A stretch of DNA of 64,000 nucleotides from Lachnospiraceae bacterium (GCA_015057555.1 SVEC01000007.1:51257-115256); one strand, 5' to 3'. Counted from the stretch's first letter, positions 17,222 through 28,408 are shown. Program-made: numbers and translations. Notes: a model not told the origin generated them from the sequence alone.

Positions 17222-17294
17222 GCTGCCATGGCTCAGTCGGTAGAGCGTCGCATTGGTAGTGCGGAGGTCACGGGTTCGATTCCCGTTGGCAGCT
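17222..17294 (+). tRNA. tRNA-Thr (anticodon GGT)
   Basis: A full cloverleaf folds by eye. The acceptor is GCTGCCA/TGGCAGC. The D-arm stem is GCTC/GAGC. The anticodon stem TCGCA/TGCGG carries loop TTGGTAG, so the anticodon is GGT. The T-arm is ACGGG-TTCGATT-CCCGT. The discriminator base is T and CCA is not encoded, so it must be added enzymatically. The gene is monocistronic, with its own promoter and terminator. Confidence 0.95.
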
Positions 17295-17295
17295 T

Positions 17296-17327
17296 AAAGG
17301 TCTAGTGTTTTACTAGACCTTTTTTGT
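17296..17327 (+). terminator. Terminator of tRNA-Thr
   Basis: AAAGGTCTAGT (17296-17306) pairs perfectly with ACTAGACCTTT (17312-17322) around a five-base loop, followed by more T residues. Confidence 0.9.
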
Positions 17328-17406
17328 TGTATAAAAAACTAATATATGAAAAAAACGTGAAATATTAAGAAAATTGTAAAAAAATAATGCATACTACAAT
17401 ATATTG

Positions 17407-17415
17407 TGTTATAAT
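17407..17415 (+). promoter_or_regulatory. Extended -10 promoter of the dockerin glucosaminidase gene
   Basis: TGTTATAAT is a perfect extended -10 (TGn-TATAAT) about 70 bases upstream of the start. No good -35 lies 17 bases before it, which is usual for extended -10 promoters. The rest of the 17328-17488 gap is AT-rich with no other structure I can support. Confidence 0.55.
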
Positions 17416-17488
17416 ACATATGTATACCTATGCATAGGTTTACATAAATTCGTTTACGTTGTTATTATTATAAATTGGAGATGAAATA

Positions 17489-19300
17489 ATGAGAGTTACA
17501 AAAAGAATTACATACATAGCAATTGCTTTGGTTATGATTTTAACCTTGCTTGGACCATGGGGATTTGAGATGCGAAGCAGTGCTAATCAAACAGGAACTA
17601 TAACAGGAGATTACTTGAGACTTCGTGAAGCACCAGATGGAGCAGAGATGAAGGATACTGTCGGTAACACTATTTATCTTAGAGCCGGAACCAAGGTAAC
17701 TATTCTTGATACAAGTAATTCTACCTGGTACAAGATTACAGTTAATTATAATGGAAAAGAATATACTGGATATTCAGCATCACAGTATATAACCGTTAAT
17801 CAATCAGGGGGAACTACATCTAATCCTTCAGGAGATACTGACTTTGAGACAAAACTGACCAATGAAAACTTCCCAGAAAGCTATAAGGTTATGCTTAGGG
17901 ATTTGCACAACAAGTATCCAAACTGGCAGTTCAAGGCAGTTCATACAGGCTTAGAATGGAGCCAAGTTATTGCTGGAGAGATTAACACCTCTAGTAGTAA
18001 AAAGAATTTGGTTCAGGGAACATCATCACTTCCTAGATATAGCTGGCGTTCAACCACAGTTGGATATGATTATAAAAATGATAAGTGGACTCCTTATGAT
18101 GGCTCGACTTGGTTTGCAGCATCAGATGAGCTTATAGCTTATTATTTGGATCCACGTACATATATGTATGAAAATTATATATTTGTTTTTGAATGTTTGT
18201 CATATGTAGAAGGTATGCAGACAGAAGCTGGTGTTGAGGCTATTCTTAGAGGTACTTTTATGTCAAATACAGTACCTTCCGGTGAGTCTCGCACTTATGC
18301 TCAGCTTATTATGGAAGCTGGTAAGAATTCAGGTGTTAGTCCATATCATATTGCTTCTAGAATTAAGCAGGAGATGGGTTCTAGTGGGAATTCCTGTGCA
18401 TTTGGTAACAGTACATCATACCCAGGTATTTATAACTTCTATAATATAGGAGCTTATGATGGTAATGATGCAGCCACTAAGGGTCTTGCTTGGGCATCTG
18501 AAAGTGGTTCCTATGGCAGACCATGGAATACACCATATAAGTCCATAGTGGGAGGCGCACAGTTCTTAGGCACCTCATATATTAATGTTGGACAGGATAC
18601 ACTTTATACTCAAAAGTTTAATGTTACAAACAGTAGCTGTCTTTTTAGTCATCAGTATATGACTAATGTTCAGGCTCCTGCATCTGAGGCATTGACAGTT
18701 TATAATGCTTACGTTAATAACAGCTTACTTAATTCTTCGCTGGTATTTGAAATTCCAGTATATAAAAATATGCCTGGTTCAGCTGTTAGCAAGCCTGCAG
18801 ATGCCGGAAATCCAAATAACTGGTTGGCCTCTCTTACAATAGATGGATATGTGCTTACACCAGCCTTTGATGTAAATATGACGACAGAATATTCACTTAC
18901 CGTGTCAGAGAATATTTCAAGTATAAATATTAATGCTTCAACTGTTAATAAAAATGCCAGAGTAACAGGAACAGGAACAGTTAGCCTTGCTAATGGTACC
19001 AATACAGTAAGTTTGGTTGTTACAGCTCAAAATGGTAAAACCAGAACCTATAATATTACTATACATAGAGGAGCCCCATCATCAGGTGGTGCAACAACCA
19101 CAGGTGGTAAGGGAGATCTTAATGGTGATTCTGTAATTAACTATAAAGATATTGTTAAAGTGCAAAGATTAATAATGGGATTAGATGCTAGCTCAGACCA
19201 AGCTATTCAGCTAGGTGATATTAATAAAGATGGTGTTTTAAATTATAAGGATATAGTAAAGATTCAAAGACATATTATGGGACTTGAATTTATACAGTAG
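17489..19300 (+). CDS. Secreted SH3/glucosaminidase-like protein with C-terminal type I dockerin
   Basis: A signal peptide (residues 1-32) is followed by a bacterial SH3-like domain (about 35-105: GDYLRLREAPDGAE). A long domain (about 125-410) resembles Lachnospiraceae endo-beta-N-acetylglucosaminidase-type wall hydrolases (LRDLHNKYPNWQFKAVHTGLEW, ASRIKQEMGSSG). A cadherin-like beta-sandwich (about 445-530) and two dockerin repeats complete it (GDLNGDSVINYKDIVKVQR and GDINKDGVLNYKDIVKIQR, each with the calcium-binding D.N.D..N..D pattern). Dockerins bind cohesins, so the enzyme is probably docked on a partner. GGAGA precedes the ATG. The next gene, 20 bases on, encodes a membrane protein with the same sandwich domain. 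Confidence 0.88.
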   Translation: MRVTKRITYIAIALVMILTLLGPWGFEMRSSANQTGTITGDYLRLREAPDGAEMKDTVGNTIYLRAGTKVTILDTSNSTWYKITVNYNGKEYTGYSASQYITVNQSGGTTSNPSGDTDFETKLTNENFPESYKVMLRDLHNKYPNWQFKAVHTGLEWSQVIAGEINTSSSKKNLVQGTSSLPRYSWRSTTVGYDYKNDKWTPYDGSTWFAASDELIAYYLDPRTYMYENYIFVFECLSYVEGMQTEAGVEAILRGTFMSNTVPSGESRTYAQLIMEAGKNSGVSPYHIASRIKQEMGSSGNSCAFGNSTSYPGIYNFYNIGAYDGNDAATKGLAWASESGSYGRPWNTPYKSIVGGAQFLGTSYINVGQDTLYTQKFNVTNSSCLFSHQYMTNVQAPASEALTVYNAYVNNSLLNSSLVFEIPVYKNMPGSAVSKPADAGNPNNWLASLTIDGYVLTPAFDVNMTTEYSLTVSENISSININASTVNKNARVTGTGTVSLANGTNTVSLVVTAQNGKTRTYNITIHRGAPSSGGATTTGGKGDLNGDSVINYKDIVKVQRLIMGLDASSDQAIQLGDINKDGVLNYKDIVKIQRHIMGLEFIQ

Positions 19301-19320
19301 CTTTTATGTGGAGGTAAAAG

Positions 19321-21303
19321 ATGAATAAGATTAAAAAATTCATAGTATTGCTTATGGTTGCAATACTTACTATGAATATGAATGTTCCGATTGTTCATGC
19401 AGAGAATATTACGCTTTATATAAGTGTTTCATCAAGTCAAGTAAATGTTGGTGATTCTATAACTGTAACAGTGTCATATAGCTACTCAGGCACTTTTGCT
19501 GCAGATTTTCAGCTTAGTTGGTCTGGTCCAGTTGCTTTCTCTGGTGGAAGCATAGGTAGTAGCGGTGTAATTAGTGCTATTGGTAATGGTAGCTCAAGTG
19601 CTACATTTACTGCGACAGGAGCTGGTACGGCTAGCTTTAGTGTATCTGGTGCAGGTATGGATGTTAATACACAGGCGGATTTAGGTGTGTCACCTCAGGG
19701 TGCAAGCGTTACCATAGTAGATTCTAGCTCCTCTCAAACTACGGAGGCACCTTCAACACAGGATACGTCGTCAAATACAGAGCAGACAACAACTGAATCT
19801 ACTACAGAAGATGATGGTAGATCGGACAATGCATTTTTATATTCGCTTAGTATTGAACCAGGAACTCTTGAACCAGAGTTTTCACCATATACTACAACCT
19901 ATTCAGCACAGGTTGATGAGGATGTAACAAGCATTACGGTTAATGCAACTGCCGATGATAGAAATGCTGATGTAAGTGTATGGGGAGCAAATGAATTATC
20001 CTTGGGAGAGAATTTGGTTCAGGTTGCCGTAACTGCTGAAAATGGAGATGTTAGATACTATGATATTCATGTAATGGTAGGAGAGGATGTTGGTACTCCA
20101 TTTACGGAGATAGGTGGTGTAAGATACGCATTTATTAATCACGAGGATGGACTAGAGCCACCAGAGGGCTTTGAGGTATCAAACCTCAAGTATGAAAAAT
20201 GGCAGGTTATGTCCTACAAATCACCTAATGGAAAAATTAATATTGTACCTCTTATTCCAGAAGAAATAGATGAAGATTCAGAGGATGAGGTTGAATATGA
20301 GTGGTATATGTATCTTGAGGATAAGAATACTTTTGTAAAGTATCAGGAATATTCATCAAGATACAATAGATATGTAGTATTAGATGTACCAGAGGGCACT
20401 GTAGTGCCAGAGGGGTATAATGAAACTGAGATTACATTAAATGGCAATAAAGTCAAGGCATACCAGCCTGATGCAAGCTTTTTTAAGGATTATGATTCTA
20501 ACCGAAAGGTATATCTTGTATATGCAGTAAATATAGAAGGTGATGCAGGCTTTTATATATATGACTTACAGGAAGATACATTTTCAAGATATACGCCTAT
20601 GACTATTGTTGAGCAGGTTATTGTGGAAGCCACACCTACAGAAGCTACTCCAGAGGATGCCACTCCTACAAATGCAATACCAGCTTCTGAATTAAAGGGA
20701 GAGGGATTCTTTACCAAGGAAGTAATAACATATATACTTTTTGGTGTTAGTGGATTATTATTAATTTTCATAATTGTAGTTATTTGCCTTGGATGTAAGA
20801 ACAGAAGACTTAAGGATGAGCTTGAGGATGCAGAGAGTATGGTTCATCAGCTTGCTGGAACTGAACCTGAGGAGAAGAAGTCTAAGAAAAAAAATAGTGT
20901 TGTAGATGATATTGATTTGTTTTCAAATGAACCACTTGATTTAAATTCAGCTAGCCAGGAGGCTGCAACAGAGCATGCTCCAGAGATGACAGCTATAAAT
21001 CAGGCAATAGATGCTGCTATGGAAATTACTACAGAAGCAGTTGAGGAGCAGAAGAACATGACTCTTGAAGAATTGCCTGTTGTAGATAATACTGAAGAAC
21101 CCAAGCTTGATATACCTCAGATTGAGGATGTAGATTATGAGAAGAAGTCGGAGGAGATTAATAATAAAATTAAGGCTGACTATGATGCATTTTTAGACAG
21201 TGCATTCTCAGATGATATACCAGAAGATACAAGCAGTAATATAGCTGAAAATATTGTAGAAGCTACTGAAGAAGCATCAAATGATAAAAAAGAAGAGAAT
21301 TAA
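19321..21303 (+). CDS. Membrane-anchored surface protein with possible cohesin-like and cadherin-like domains
   Basis: A signal peptide (1-27) is followed by a beta-rich domain (about 28-140; VNVGDSITVTVSYSYSGTFAADF..., ending ASVTIV) whose strand pattern recalls cohesin or Ig-like modules. After a Thr/Ser-rich linker comes a cadherin-like beta-sandwich (about 175-255; LYSLSIEPGTLEPEFSPYTT). A further extracellular domain is followed by a PTEATPEDATP linker and a transmembrane helix (about 468-492), with a cytoplasmic acidic tail of about 165 residues. It follows the dockerin enzyme by 20 bases with a strong ribosome binding site (GGAGG), so it is a good candidate receptor for it. The cohesin call is tentative; the tail hints at an intracellular partner. 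Confidence 0.75.
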   Translation: MNKIKKFIVLLMVAILTMNMNVPIVHAENITLYISVSSSQVNVGDSITVTVSYSYSGTFAADFQLSWSGPVAFSGGSIGSSGVISAIGNGSSSATFTATGAGTASFSVSGAGMDVNTQADLGVSPQGASVTIVDSSSSQTTEAPSTQDTSSNTEQTTTESTTEDDGRSDNAFLYSLSIEPGTLEPEFSPYTTTYSAQVDEDVTSITVNATADDRNADVSVWGANELSLGENLVQVAVTAENGDVRYYDIHVMVGEDVGTPFTEIGGVRYAFINHEDGLEPPEGFEVSNLKYEKWQVMSYKSPNGKINIVPLIPEEIDEDSEDEVEYEWYMYLEDKNTFVKYQEYSSRYNRYVVLDVPEGTVVPEGYNETEITLNGNKVKAYQPDASFFKDYDSNRKVYLVYAVNIEGDAGFYIYDLQEDTFSRYTPMTIVEQVIVEATPTEATPEDATPTNAIPASELKGEGFFTKEVITYILFGVSGLLLIFIIVVICLGCKNRRLKDELEDAESMVHQLAGTEPEEKKSKKKNSVVDDIDLFSNEPLDLNSASQEAATEHAPEMTAINQAIDAAMEITTEAVEEQKNMTLEELPVVDNTEEPKLDIPQIEDVDYEKKSEEINNKIKADYDAFLDSAFSDDIPEDTSSNIAENIVEATEEASNDKKEEN

Positions 21304-21338
21304 TTAAAATTTTTAGTGATAAATTTAATAAAATGCTG

Positions 21339-21381
21339 TATAATGTACACAAACTGTGCTTTAATAGGTGCGGTTTGTGTA
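21339..21381 (+). promoter_or_regulatory. Promoter region of glnS with 9-bp inverted repeat at the start site
   Basis: TATAAT (21339-21344) is followed immediately by TACACAAAC (21346-21354) and, after 18 bases, by its exact complement GTTTGTGTA (21373-21381). The repeat would cover the transcription start, so it is either an operator or a 5'-end hairpin. No T-box features are visible. A -35 hexamer is not evident. Confidence 0.5.
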
Positions 21382-21411
21382 TATTAGCGTAAGTGGGAGG
21401 CTTTTTTCAAT

Positions 21412-23073
21412 ATGGAAGGCGAAGTAATTTCAAGAAATTTTATAGAGCAGGAGATAGATAAGGACTTAAAGGAGGGAAAGTACACTAAAGTTGTTACTAG
21501 ATTCCCACCTGAACCTAACGGATATTTGCACATTGGACATGCTAAGTCCATATTATTAAATTATGGATTAGCTAAGCAGTATGGTGGTACATTTAACTTT
21601 AGATTTGATGATACTAATCCTACTAAAGAAAAAACTGAGTTTGTAAATTCAATAACTGAGGATATTAAGTGGCTTGGTGCAGACTTTGGTGATAAAGTGT
21701 ATTTTGCGTCGGACTACTTTGATGCCATGTATGAAGGAGCTGTTAAGCTTATTAAAAAGGGTAAGGCTTATGTTTGCGACCTTACTGCAGAGGAAATTAG
21801 AGAGTACAGAGGTGACTTTAATACTCCTGGAAAGAATAGTCCATACAGGGATAGAAGTATAGAGGAGAATCTTGAACTTTTTGAGGCTATGAAGAATGGA
21901 GAATTTCCAGATGGTTCAAAAGTTCTTCGCGCAAAGATAGATATGGCAAGCGGTAACATTAATATGAGAGACCCTGTAATCTATCGTATTGCAAGAATGA
22001 CTCATCACAATACAGGTGATAAGTGGTGTATTTACCCTATGTATGATTTTGCTCATCCTATAGAGGATGCTATAGAGGGTATTACACATTCAATTTGTAC
22101 ACTAGAGTTTGAGGATCACAGACCTCTTTACGAGTGGGTAGTTAATGAATTGGAGTACGAGAATCCGCCTAGACAGATAGAGTTTGCAAAGCTTTATCTC
22201 AAGGATGTGGTAACTGGTAAGAGATATATTAAGAAGCTTGTAGAGGATGGAGTAGTTGATGGATGGGATGATCCAAGACTTGTATCTCTTTCAGCACTTA
22301 GAAGAAGAGGCTTTACACCGGAGTCAATTAAGATGTTTATGGAGCTTTCAGGTGTTGCTAAGGCTCATAGTACATCTGACTATGCTATGCTTGAATACTG
22401 CTTAAGAGAGGACTTAAAGCTTAAGGCAAACCGTATGATGGCAGTTCTTGATCCCATAAAGCTTATAATTGACAACTATCCTGAAGGACAGGTTGAGTAC
22501 TTTGATATTGATAATAACCAGGATGTTCCTGAAGCTGGTTCTAGAAAGGTTGCATTTAGCCGTGAACTCTATATTGAGAGAGAAGACTTTATGGAGGAGC
22601 CGCCAAAGAAGTACTTTAGATTATTCCCTGGTAATGAGGTAAGACTTAAAGGTGCTTATTTTGTTAAATGTGTGGATTATAAGAAGGATGAGAATGGTAA
22701 CATTACTGAGATTCATTGTACCTATGATCCTGAGACCAGAAGTGGCTCAGGCTTTGAAGGACGTAAGGTAAAGGGTACTATTCATTGGGTATCAGCTGAA
22801 AGTGCTATTGATGCAGAGGTAAGATTATACGAGAATCTTATAGATGAGGAGAAGGGTAAGTTAAATGACGATGGTTCACTTAATTTTAATCCTAACTCAC
22901 TAACTATATTAAGTAATTGTAAGTTGGAAGCTGCATTTAAAGATGCAAACAAAGGAGAATCCTTCCAGTTCTTAAGACATGGATTCTTCTGCGTAGATAT
23001 TAAGGATACAACAGATGACAAGCTTGTGTTCAATAGAATTGTTTCATTAAAGAGTTCTTACAAACCAAGCTAG
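21412..23073 (+). CDS. glnS: Glutaminyl-tRNA synthetase
   Basis: This class I synthetase charges tRNA-Gln directly. [22 protein letters not shown] holds the HIGH motif, and [21 protein letters not shown] is the conserved GlnRS segment. The C-terminal anticodon-binding beta-barrels are complete, giving 553 aa, the usual length. The presence of GlnRS in a Clostridium-related genome is common but not universal, since others rely on the GatCAB amidotransferase route. GGGAGG precedes the ATG. The next gene starts 10 bases after the stop, so they are co-transcribed. Confidence 0.97.
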   Translation: MEGEVISRNFIEQEIDKDLKEGKYTKVVTRFPPEPNGYLHIGHAKSILLNYGLAKQYGGTFNFRFDDTNPTKEKTEFVNSITEDIKWLGADFGDKVYFASDYFDAMYEGAVKLIKKGKAYVCDLTAEEIREYRGDFNTPGKNSPYRDRSIEENLELFEAMKNGEFPDGSKVLRAKIDMASGNINMRDPVIYRIARMTHHNTGDKWCIYPMYDFAHPIEDAIEGITHSICTLEFEDHRPLYEWVVNELEYENPPRQIEFAKLYLKDVVTGKRYIKKLVEDGVVDGWDDPRLVSLSALRRRGFTPESIKMFMELSGVAKAHSTSDYAMLEYCLREDLKLKANRMMAVLDPIKLIIDNYPEGQVEYFDIDNNQDVPEAGSRKVAFSRELYIEREDFMEEPPKKYFRLFPGNEVRLKGAYFVKCVDYKKDENGNITEIHCTYDPETRSGSGFEGRKVKGTIHWVSAESAIDAEVRLYENLIDEEKGKLNDDGSLNFNPNSLTILSNCKLEAAFKDANKGESFQFLRHGFFCVDIKDTTDDKLVFNRIVSLKSSYKPS

Positions 23074-23082
23074 GAGGTTTTT

Positions 23083-23928
23083 ATGGGGTTATTTTCAGGT
23101 TTAGAACAGTTTGGTTTAGGTAAATACAATGATGCTAAACTTATGGAAGAAAAAAAAGAAGATAATACATTGATTAATGCTGGAGAAAATCAGGGACCAA
23201 AGGTTAGAGAAGAGGATGTATTATATGATAAGCGTTACACCTGTCCAGTATGCGACATAAGCTTTACATCAAAGACTGTTAGAGCTGGAAAGATTAAGCT
23301 TGTTAGTAAGGATACAGATCTTAGAGCGGTATATGAGATAGCAGATCCACACAAGTATGATGTAATTGCTTGTGAGAATTGTGGTTATTCAGCTGTTGGT
23401 AGATATTTTGGTAAGCTTAGTACCAGACAGATGAGGGACATCAAGGATCAGGTGGGAACTAATTTTAGAGGAATTAGCAATGATAAAGAATTGTTTTCCT
23501 ACGATGATGCTATTCTTAGATATAAATTAGCATTGGTTTGTTCTATAGTTAAGCATGCTAAAAATAGTGAAAAGGGTTATACAAGTCTCAAGATGGCTTG
23601 GGTGTTAAGAGGAAAGAGATTAACACTTAAGCCTGGTGATACAGCTATTCTCCAGCTTTATGAGGAAGAGATGGAATGTATAGCTAATGCATATGCATGC
23701 TTTGTAGAAGCTCTTGCTAATGAGATGATGCCTATTGCGGGTATGGATGAGAATACTATAAAATATCTTATGGCTGAACTGGCCAGAAAGCTTAAAAAAT
23801 ATGATGATTCAGCTAAGCTTTTAGCAGAAGTTATTACTTCAAAGGCTACTCCAGCTAGATTGAAGGAGGAAGCTTTAAATGTAAAAGCACTCCTCAAGGA
23901 AGATATTAAGAAGAATGGTAGAGCATAA
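23083..23928 (+). CDS. DUF2225-family protein with two CxxC zinc-binding motifs
   Basis: This 281-aa cytoplasmic protein has CPVCDISFTSKTVRAGKIKLVSKD and, after about 45 residues, CENCGYSA. These paired cysteines probably hold a zinc ion and, with the following segment YFGKLSTRQM, are typical of the DUF2225 family found in Firmicutes. The C-terminal half is helical and TPR-like (AELARKLKKYDDSAKLLAEVI). The function is unknown. AGGAGGT overlaps the glnS stop region, and the next gene follows after 24 bases. Confidence 0.8.
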   Translation: MGLFSGLEQFGLGKYNDAKLMEEKKEDNTLINAGENQGPKVREEDVLYDKRYTCPVCDISFTSKTVRAGKIKLVSKDTDLRAVYEIADPHKYDVIACENCGYSAVGRYFGKLSTRQMRDIKDQVGTNFRGISNDKELFSYDDAILRYKLALVCSIVKHAKNSEKGYTSLKMAWVLRGKRLTLKPGDTAILQLYEEEMECIANAYACFVEALANEMMPIAGMDENTIKYLMAELARKLKKYDDSAKLLAEVITSKATPARLKEEALNVKALLKEDIKKNGRA

Positions 23929-23952
23929 ATTAATTTCAAGGAGAATTCTTAT

Positions 23953-24705
23953 ATGAGTAGTCAAAATTCTACTAATAAGAAAAATATAAAAAAAATAAAT
24001 AAGCGTAGAAAATATCTTAAGAATAAATGCGTGTATGTAATGGTTTCCAAAACCTCTACAATACCATCACAGATGATTAAGATGTGGACCAGAGAACCAT
24101 ATGCACATACATCATTAGCACTTGATATAGAGCTTAATGAAATGTATAGCTTTGCCAGAAAAAAGCTTAGAAATCCATTTAATTGTGGTTTTATCACTGA
24201 GGATATTACATCAGGTGTGTTTGGCAGAGATGTTGGAACAACCTGTAAAATTATGAGAGTGTGGGTAACCCAGTCACAGCTTGATAAAATCAACAAAGTT
24301 CTTAAGAAGTTTAAGGAAAACAAGAATTATTACAAATATAATTATATTGGTATCTTTGGTGTTATGATTAATAAGCCAGTTGAAAGAGAATATAATTATT
24401 TTTGTTCTCAGTTTGTATACTATGTATTATCAAAGGCTGGAGTGAAGCTATTTGATAAAAAGCCTGGATTAGCAAGACCTGAGGATTTTAGAGTATGGGC
24501 TGAACCTGAAGTAATATATGAAGGTAAACTAAATGAATACAGAGCATTTTTAGAAGCTAATTATCCTAAGAAAGCCAATTCAAATTCATATGTAGAAAAA
24601 CGTGGAATTAATTTTGAAAAGTATTTAACTAACGCTTCTATCGAAGAAGATACAAGGATTGAGGAGATTGTGGCTGCAACCTTGGATGAAGCTGTTGAGG
24701 CATAG
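23953..24705 (+). CDS. Permuted papain-like (YiiX/NlpC-P60-type) hydrolase, putative
   Basis: This 250-aa protein has no signal peptide and a basic, lysine-rich N-terminus. YAHTSLALD supplies a candidate catalytic histidine and YFCSQFVYYVL a candidate nucleophilic cysteine. The order His before Cys is that of circularly permuted NlpC/P60 or YiiX-type enzymes, which act on amides or thioesters of lipids or peptides. The assignment rests on these two motifs only. AAGGAG precedes the ATG; the gene follows the DUF2225 gene by 24 bases and ends at a terminator, so it is the last gene of the glnS operon. Confidence 0.7.
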   Translation: MSSQNSTNKKNIKKINKRRKYLKNKCVYVMVSKTSTIPSQMIKMWTREPYAHTSLALDIELNEMYSFARKKLRNPFNCGFITEDITSGVFGRDVGTTCKIMRVWVTQSQLDKINKVLKKFKENKNYYKYNYIGIFGVMINKPVEREYNYFCSQFVYYVLSKAGVKLFDKKPGLARPEDFRVWAEPEVIYEGKLNEYRAFLEANYPKKANSNSYVEKRGINFEKYLTNASIEEDTRIEEIVAATLDEAVEA

Positions 24706-24725
24706 AGTAATATAGTAAGTTATTT

Positions 24726-24755
24726 AAATAATCCGGTTAAAATGCCGGATTATTT
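24726..24755 (+). terminator. Terminator of the glnS operon
   Basis: AAATAATCCGG (24726-24736) and CCGGATTATTT (24745-24755) form an 11-bp perfect stem with an eight-base loop; the T-rich end lies within the stem and just after it. Confidence 0.75.
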
Positions 24756-24799
24756 GATTTAATATATTGTATTAGTTATAAAATTCAAAGGACAAGAAT

Positions 24800-25675
24800 A
24801 TGAATATATACAGTGAAAATAAAAATATTATTATAAATGAATTATCTGATTTTGATATAGAGGAAGTATTAGAATGTGGACAATGCTTTCATTTTACAAA
24901 GCTTGGTGAGTCGAATTATGAGCTTTTGGCCTTTGGAAAGTATTTAAATGTTACTCAGCATGGAACTAAGCTTATAATGCATAATACAAGTATGGAGGAG
25001 TTTGATTCATGCTGGAAGCAGTATTTTGATTTAGATAGGGATTATTTCAGTATTAAATCTAATATATTAAAGCTGGATAGCAGATTAAAGGAAGCTGTAG
25101 AGTCAAAACCGGGAATTAGAATATTAAGACAGGAATTTTTTGAAACCCTAATATCCTTCATAATATCTCAGAATAAACAGATACCACATATTAAGCAGAT
25201 AGTTCATACCATATCTGAAAGATTTGGAAGTGAAATAGTATTAGAAGAAGGAAGAAAAGTGTATGCTTTTCCGACTGTAGAGCAGTTAAGTAAGGTTACT
25301 GAGGATGAACTAAGGGAATGTAAGGTGGGTTTTAGGGCACCTTATATCAAATGTGCAGTCTCAATGGTTGCATCCGGTGAGATAACAGAAGAAAAGCTAC
25401 TAAGTATGACGGTTGGAGATGCTAGGGAAAAGCTTATGACCATAAAGGGAGTTGGAGAGAAGGTAGCTAACTGTGTGCTTCTCTTTGGATTAGGTTTTAC
25501 AGATACATTTCCTATAGATGTGTGGATGAAGCGGATTATGGAATATATGTATTATGATAAACCTCAGGATAAGAAGGTTATAGAAGCCTTTGCCATGGAA
25601 AAATACGGGGATTTGGCAGGTTATGCACAGCAGTATCTTTTCTTCTATGGAAGAGAAAATGGTTTGGGAAAATAA
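24800..25675 (+). CDS. 8-oxoguanine DNA glycosylase, OGG1 type
   Basis: This base-excision repair enzyme removes 8-oxoguanine opposite C. The N-terminal TBP-like part (ECGQCFHFTKLGESNYE) and the helix-hairpin-helix-GPD domain are both present. GVGEKVANC carries the catalytic lysine position and FPIDVWMKRI the essential aspartate, matching the KVADC...VPVDVHM arrangement of human OGG1. At 291 aa it is typical of bacterial OGG1 homologs, known from Clostridia. It has its own AAAGGA site and follows a terminator. The groESL CIRCE element lies 75 bases after its stop. Confidence 0.92.
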   Translation: MNIYSENKNIIINELSDFDIEEVLECGQCFHFTKLGESNYELLAFGKYLNVTQHGTKLIMHNTSMEEFDSCWKQYFDLDRDYFSIKSNILKLDSRLKEAVESKPGIRILRQEFFETLISFIISQNKQIPHIKQIVHTISERFGSEIVLEEGRKVYAFPTVEQLSKVTEDELRECKVGFRAPYIKCAVSMVASGEITEEKLLSMTVGDAREKLMTIKGVGEKVANCVLLFGLGFTDTFPIDVWMKRIMEYMYYDKPQDKKVIEAFAMEKYGDLAGYAQQYLFFYGRENGLGK

Positions 25676-25713
25676 CTTGTTTGTGTACATTCTGTTAAAT
25701 GTAAAAATAAGGG

Positions 25714-25741
25714 TTGATTTTTCCTAAAATTTGGTTAAAAT
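25714..25741 (+). promoter_or_regulatory. Putative promoter of groESL
   Basis: TTGATT (25714-25719) and TAAAAT (25736-25741) are 16 bases apart and end ten bases before the CIRCE dyad, so the operator would lie at the transcript start. TATACT at 25741-25746 is an alternative -10. Confidence 0.55.
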
Positions 25742-25750
25742 ATACTTATG

Positions 25751-25777
25751 TTAGCACTCTGCTTGAGCGAGTGCTAA
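25751..25777 (+). promoter_or_regulatory. CIRCE element (HrcA operator) of groESL
   Basis: TTAGCACTC-N9-GAGTGCTAA is an exact CIRCE consensus, 38 bases before the groES start. Confidence 0.95.
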
Positions 25778-25815
25778 AAATTAGTTTGATAATAAAGTTT
25801 AAGGAGGAATATATA

Positions 25816-26100
25816 ATGAAGTTATCACCATTAGGCGAAAGAGTAGTATTAAAGGAGTCAGCAGTTGAGGAGACTACTAAGTCAGGTATTATCCTAGCAG
25901 GTCAGGCTAAGGAAAAGCCACAGTATGCAGAGGTAGTTGCAGTTGGCCCTGGAACTATAGTTGATGGCAGGCCAGTTCCTATGGAGGTTAAGGTAGGAGA
26001 TAAGGTTATCTATTCTAAGTATGCAGGTATGGAAGTAAAGCTTGAGGATGAGGAATTTATCGTAGTTAAGCAGTCTGATATATTAGCTATCGTTGAATAA
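25816..26100 (+). CDS. groES: Co-chaperonin GroES
   Basis: This 94-aa protein caps the GroEL cavity. MKLSPLGERVVLKESAVEE and the mobile-loop region ETTKSGIILAGQAKEKPQ are conserved, as is the VKVGDKVIYSKYAG strand near the C-terminus. AAGGAGG at 25801-25807 fixes the ATG at 25816; the longer frame starting at 25714 runs through the promoter and CIRCE and is not translated. It is followed by groEL after 46 bases in a two-gene HrcA-regulated operon. Confidence 0.98.
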   Translation: MKLSPLGERVVLKESAVEETTKSGIILAGQAKEKPQYAEVVAVGPGTIVDGRPVPMEVKVGDKVIYSKYAGMEVKLEDEEFIVVKQSDILAIVE

Positions 26101-26116
26101 TATATTACAAATTTAA

Positions 26117-27928
<1,812 letters not shown>

Positions 27929-27933
27929 TAATA

Positions 27934-27981
27934 GCAATTTACTGAGCTGAAGCGAAGTAATATGTCTCAGGGTTCTTTTTT
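27934..27981 (+). terminator. Probable terminator distal to element 1
   Basis: CTCAGGGT (27966-27973) is followed by a T-run (27973-27981) and can pair with ACCCTGAG at 27775-27782, competing with the identical partner in the outer stem. A local copy of the loop motif, TTACTGAGCTGAAGCGAAGT (27939-27958), lies just before it and differs at two of 20 bases from 27864-27883. The remaining bases to 28075 are AT-rich with no further signal. Confidence 0.5.
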
Positions 27982-28075
27982 GTGGATAAAATTTCAAATT
28001 TTATATTTAAATTTTTAAAATATTATGATATAGTGTGTATGGTTTTAAAATAATACTATATTTTCGAGGTATGCT

Positions 28076-28408
28076 ATGAAGTATTTTTGTAAGGAAGAAG
28101 ACAGAAACGGAACCGATTATCATGAATTTCAGAAGGGAAGATGGTACAAGAAAACATTTTTCGATTCGGATTCAATTATTATCAGAGATGATGTGCTGAG
28201 AGAGACAGGTCTTAAGGAATTATTTGAAAAATGTATTCCTGACTATGACTACTATAGTGCTTCAGAGGTGACGGAGAAGACCTGGAATAAGATGCTTAAG
28301 GAAGCTAAGAAGCAGGGTGGAGCAGTAGAGGAAGCCCTCCTTGAGGCAGAACCATGGGTGAAGGATAATTTCCTTACAGAAGAAAGCTTTTCTGTATTAG
28401 GTATATAA
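28076..28408 (+). CDS. Small conserved protein of unknown function
   Basis: This soluble 110-aa protein is rich in charged and aromatic residues (YFCKEEDRNGTDYHEFQKGRWYKKTFF near the N-terminus). It has no signal peptide, membrane segment or recognisable domain. GAGGT lies before the ATG. The gene sits isolated between the two nested hairpin elements, which would insulate it from groEL and from the convergent CoA-transferase gene. I do not recognise a family. Confidence 0.65.
   Translation: MKYFCKEEDRNGTDYHEFQKGRWYKKTFFDSDSIIIRDDVLRETGLKELFEKCIPDYDYYSASEVTEKTWNKMLKEAKKQGGAVEEALLEAEPWVKDNFLTEESFSVLGI

Noticed and set aside
24726..24755. A riboswitch before the OGG1-type gene
   Set aside because: The single perfect stem is best explained as the terminator of the preceding operon.
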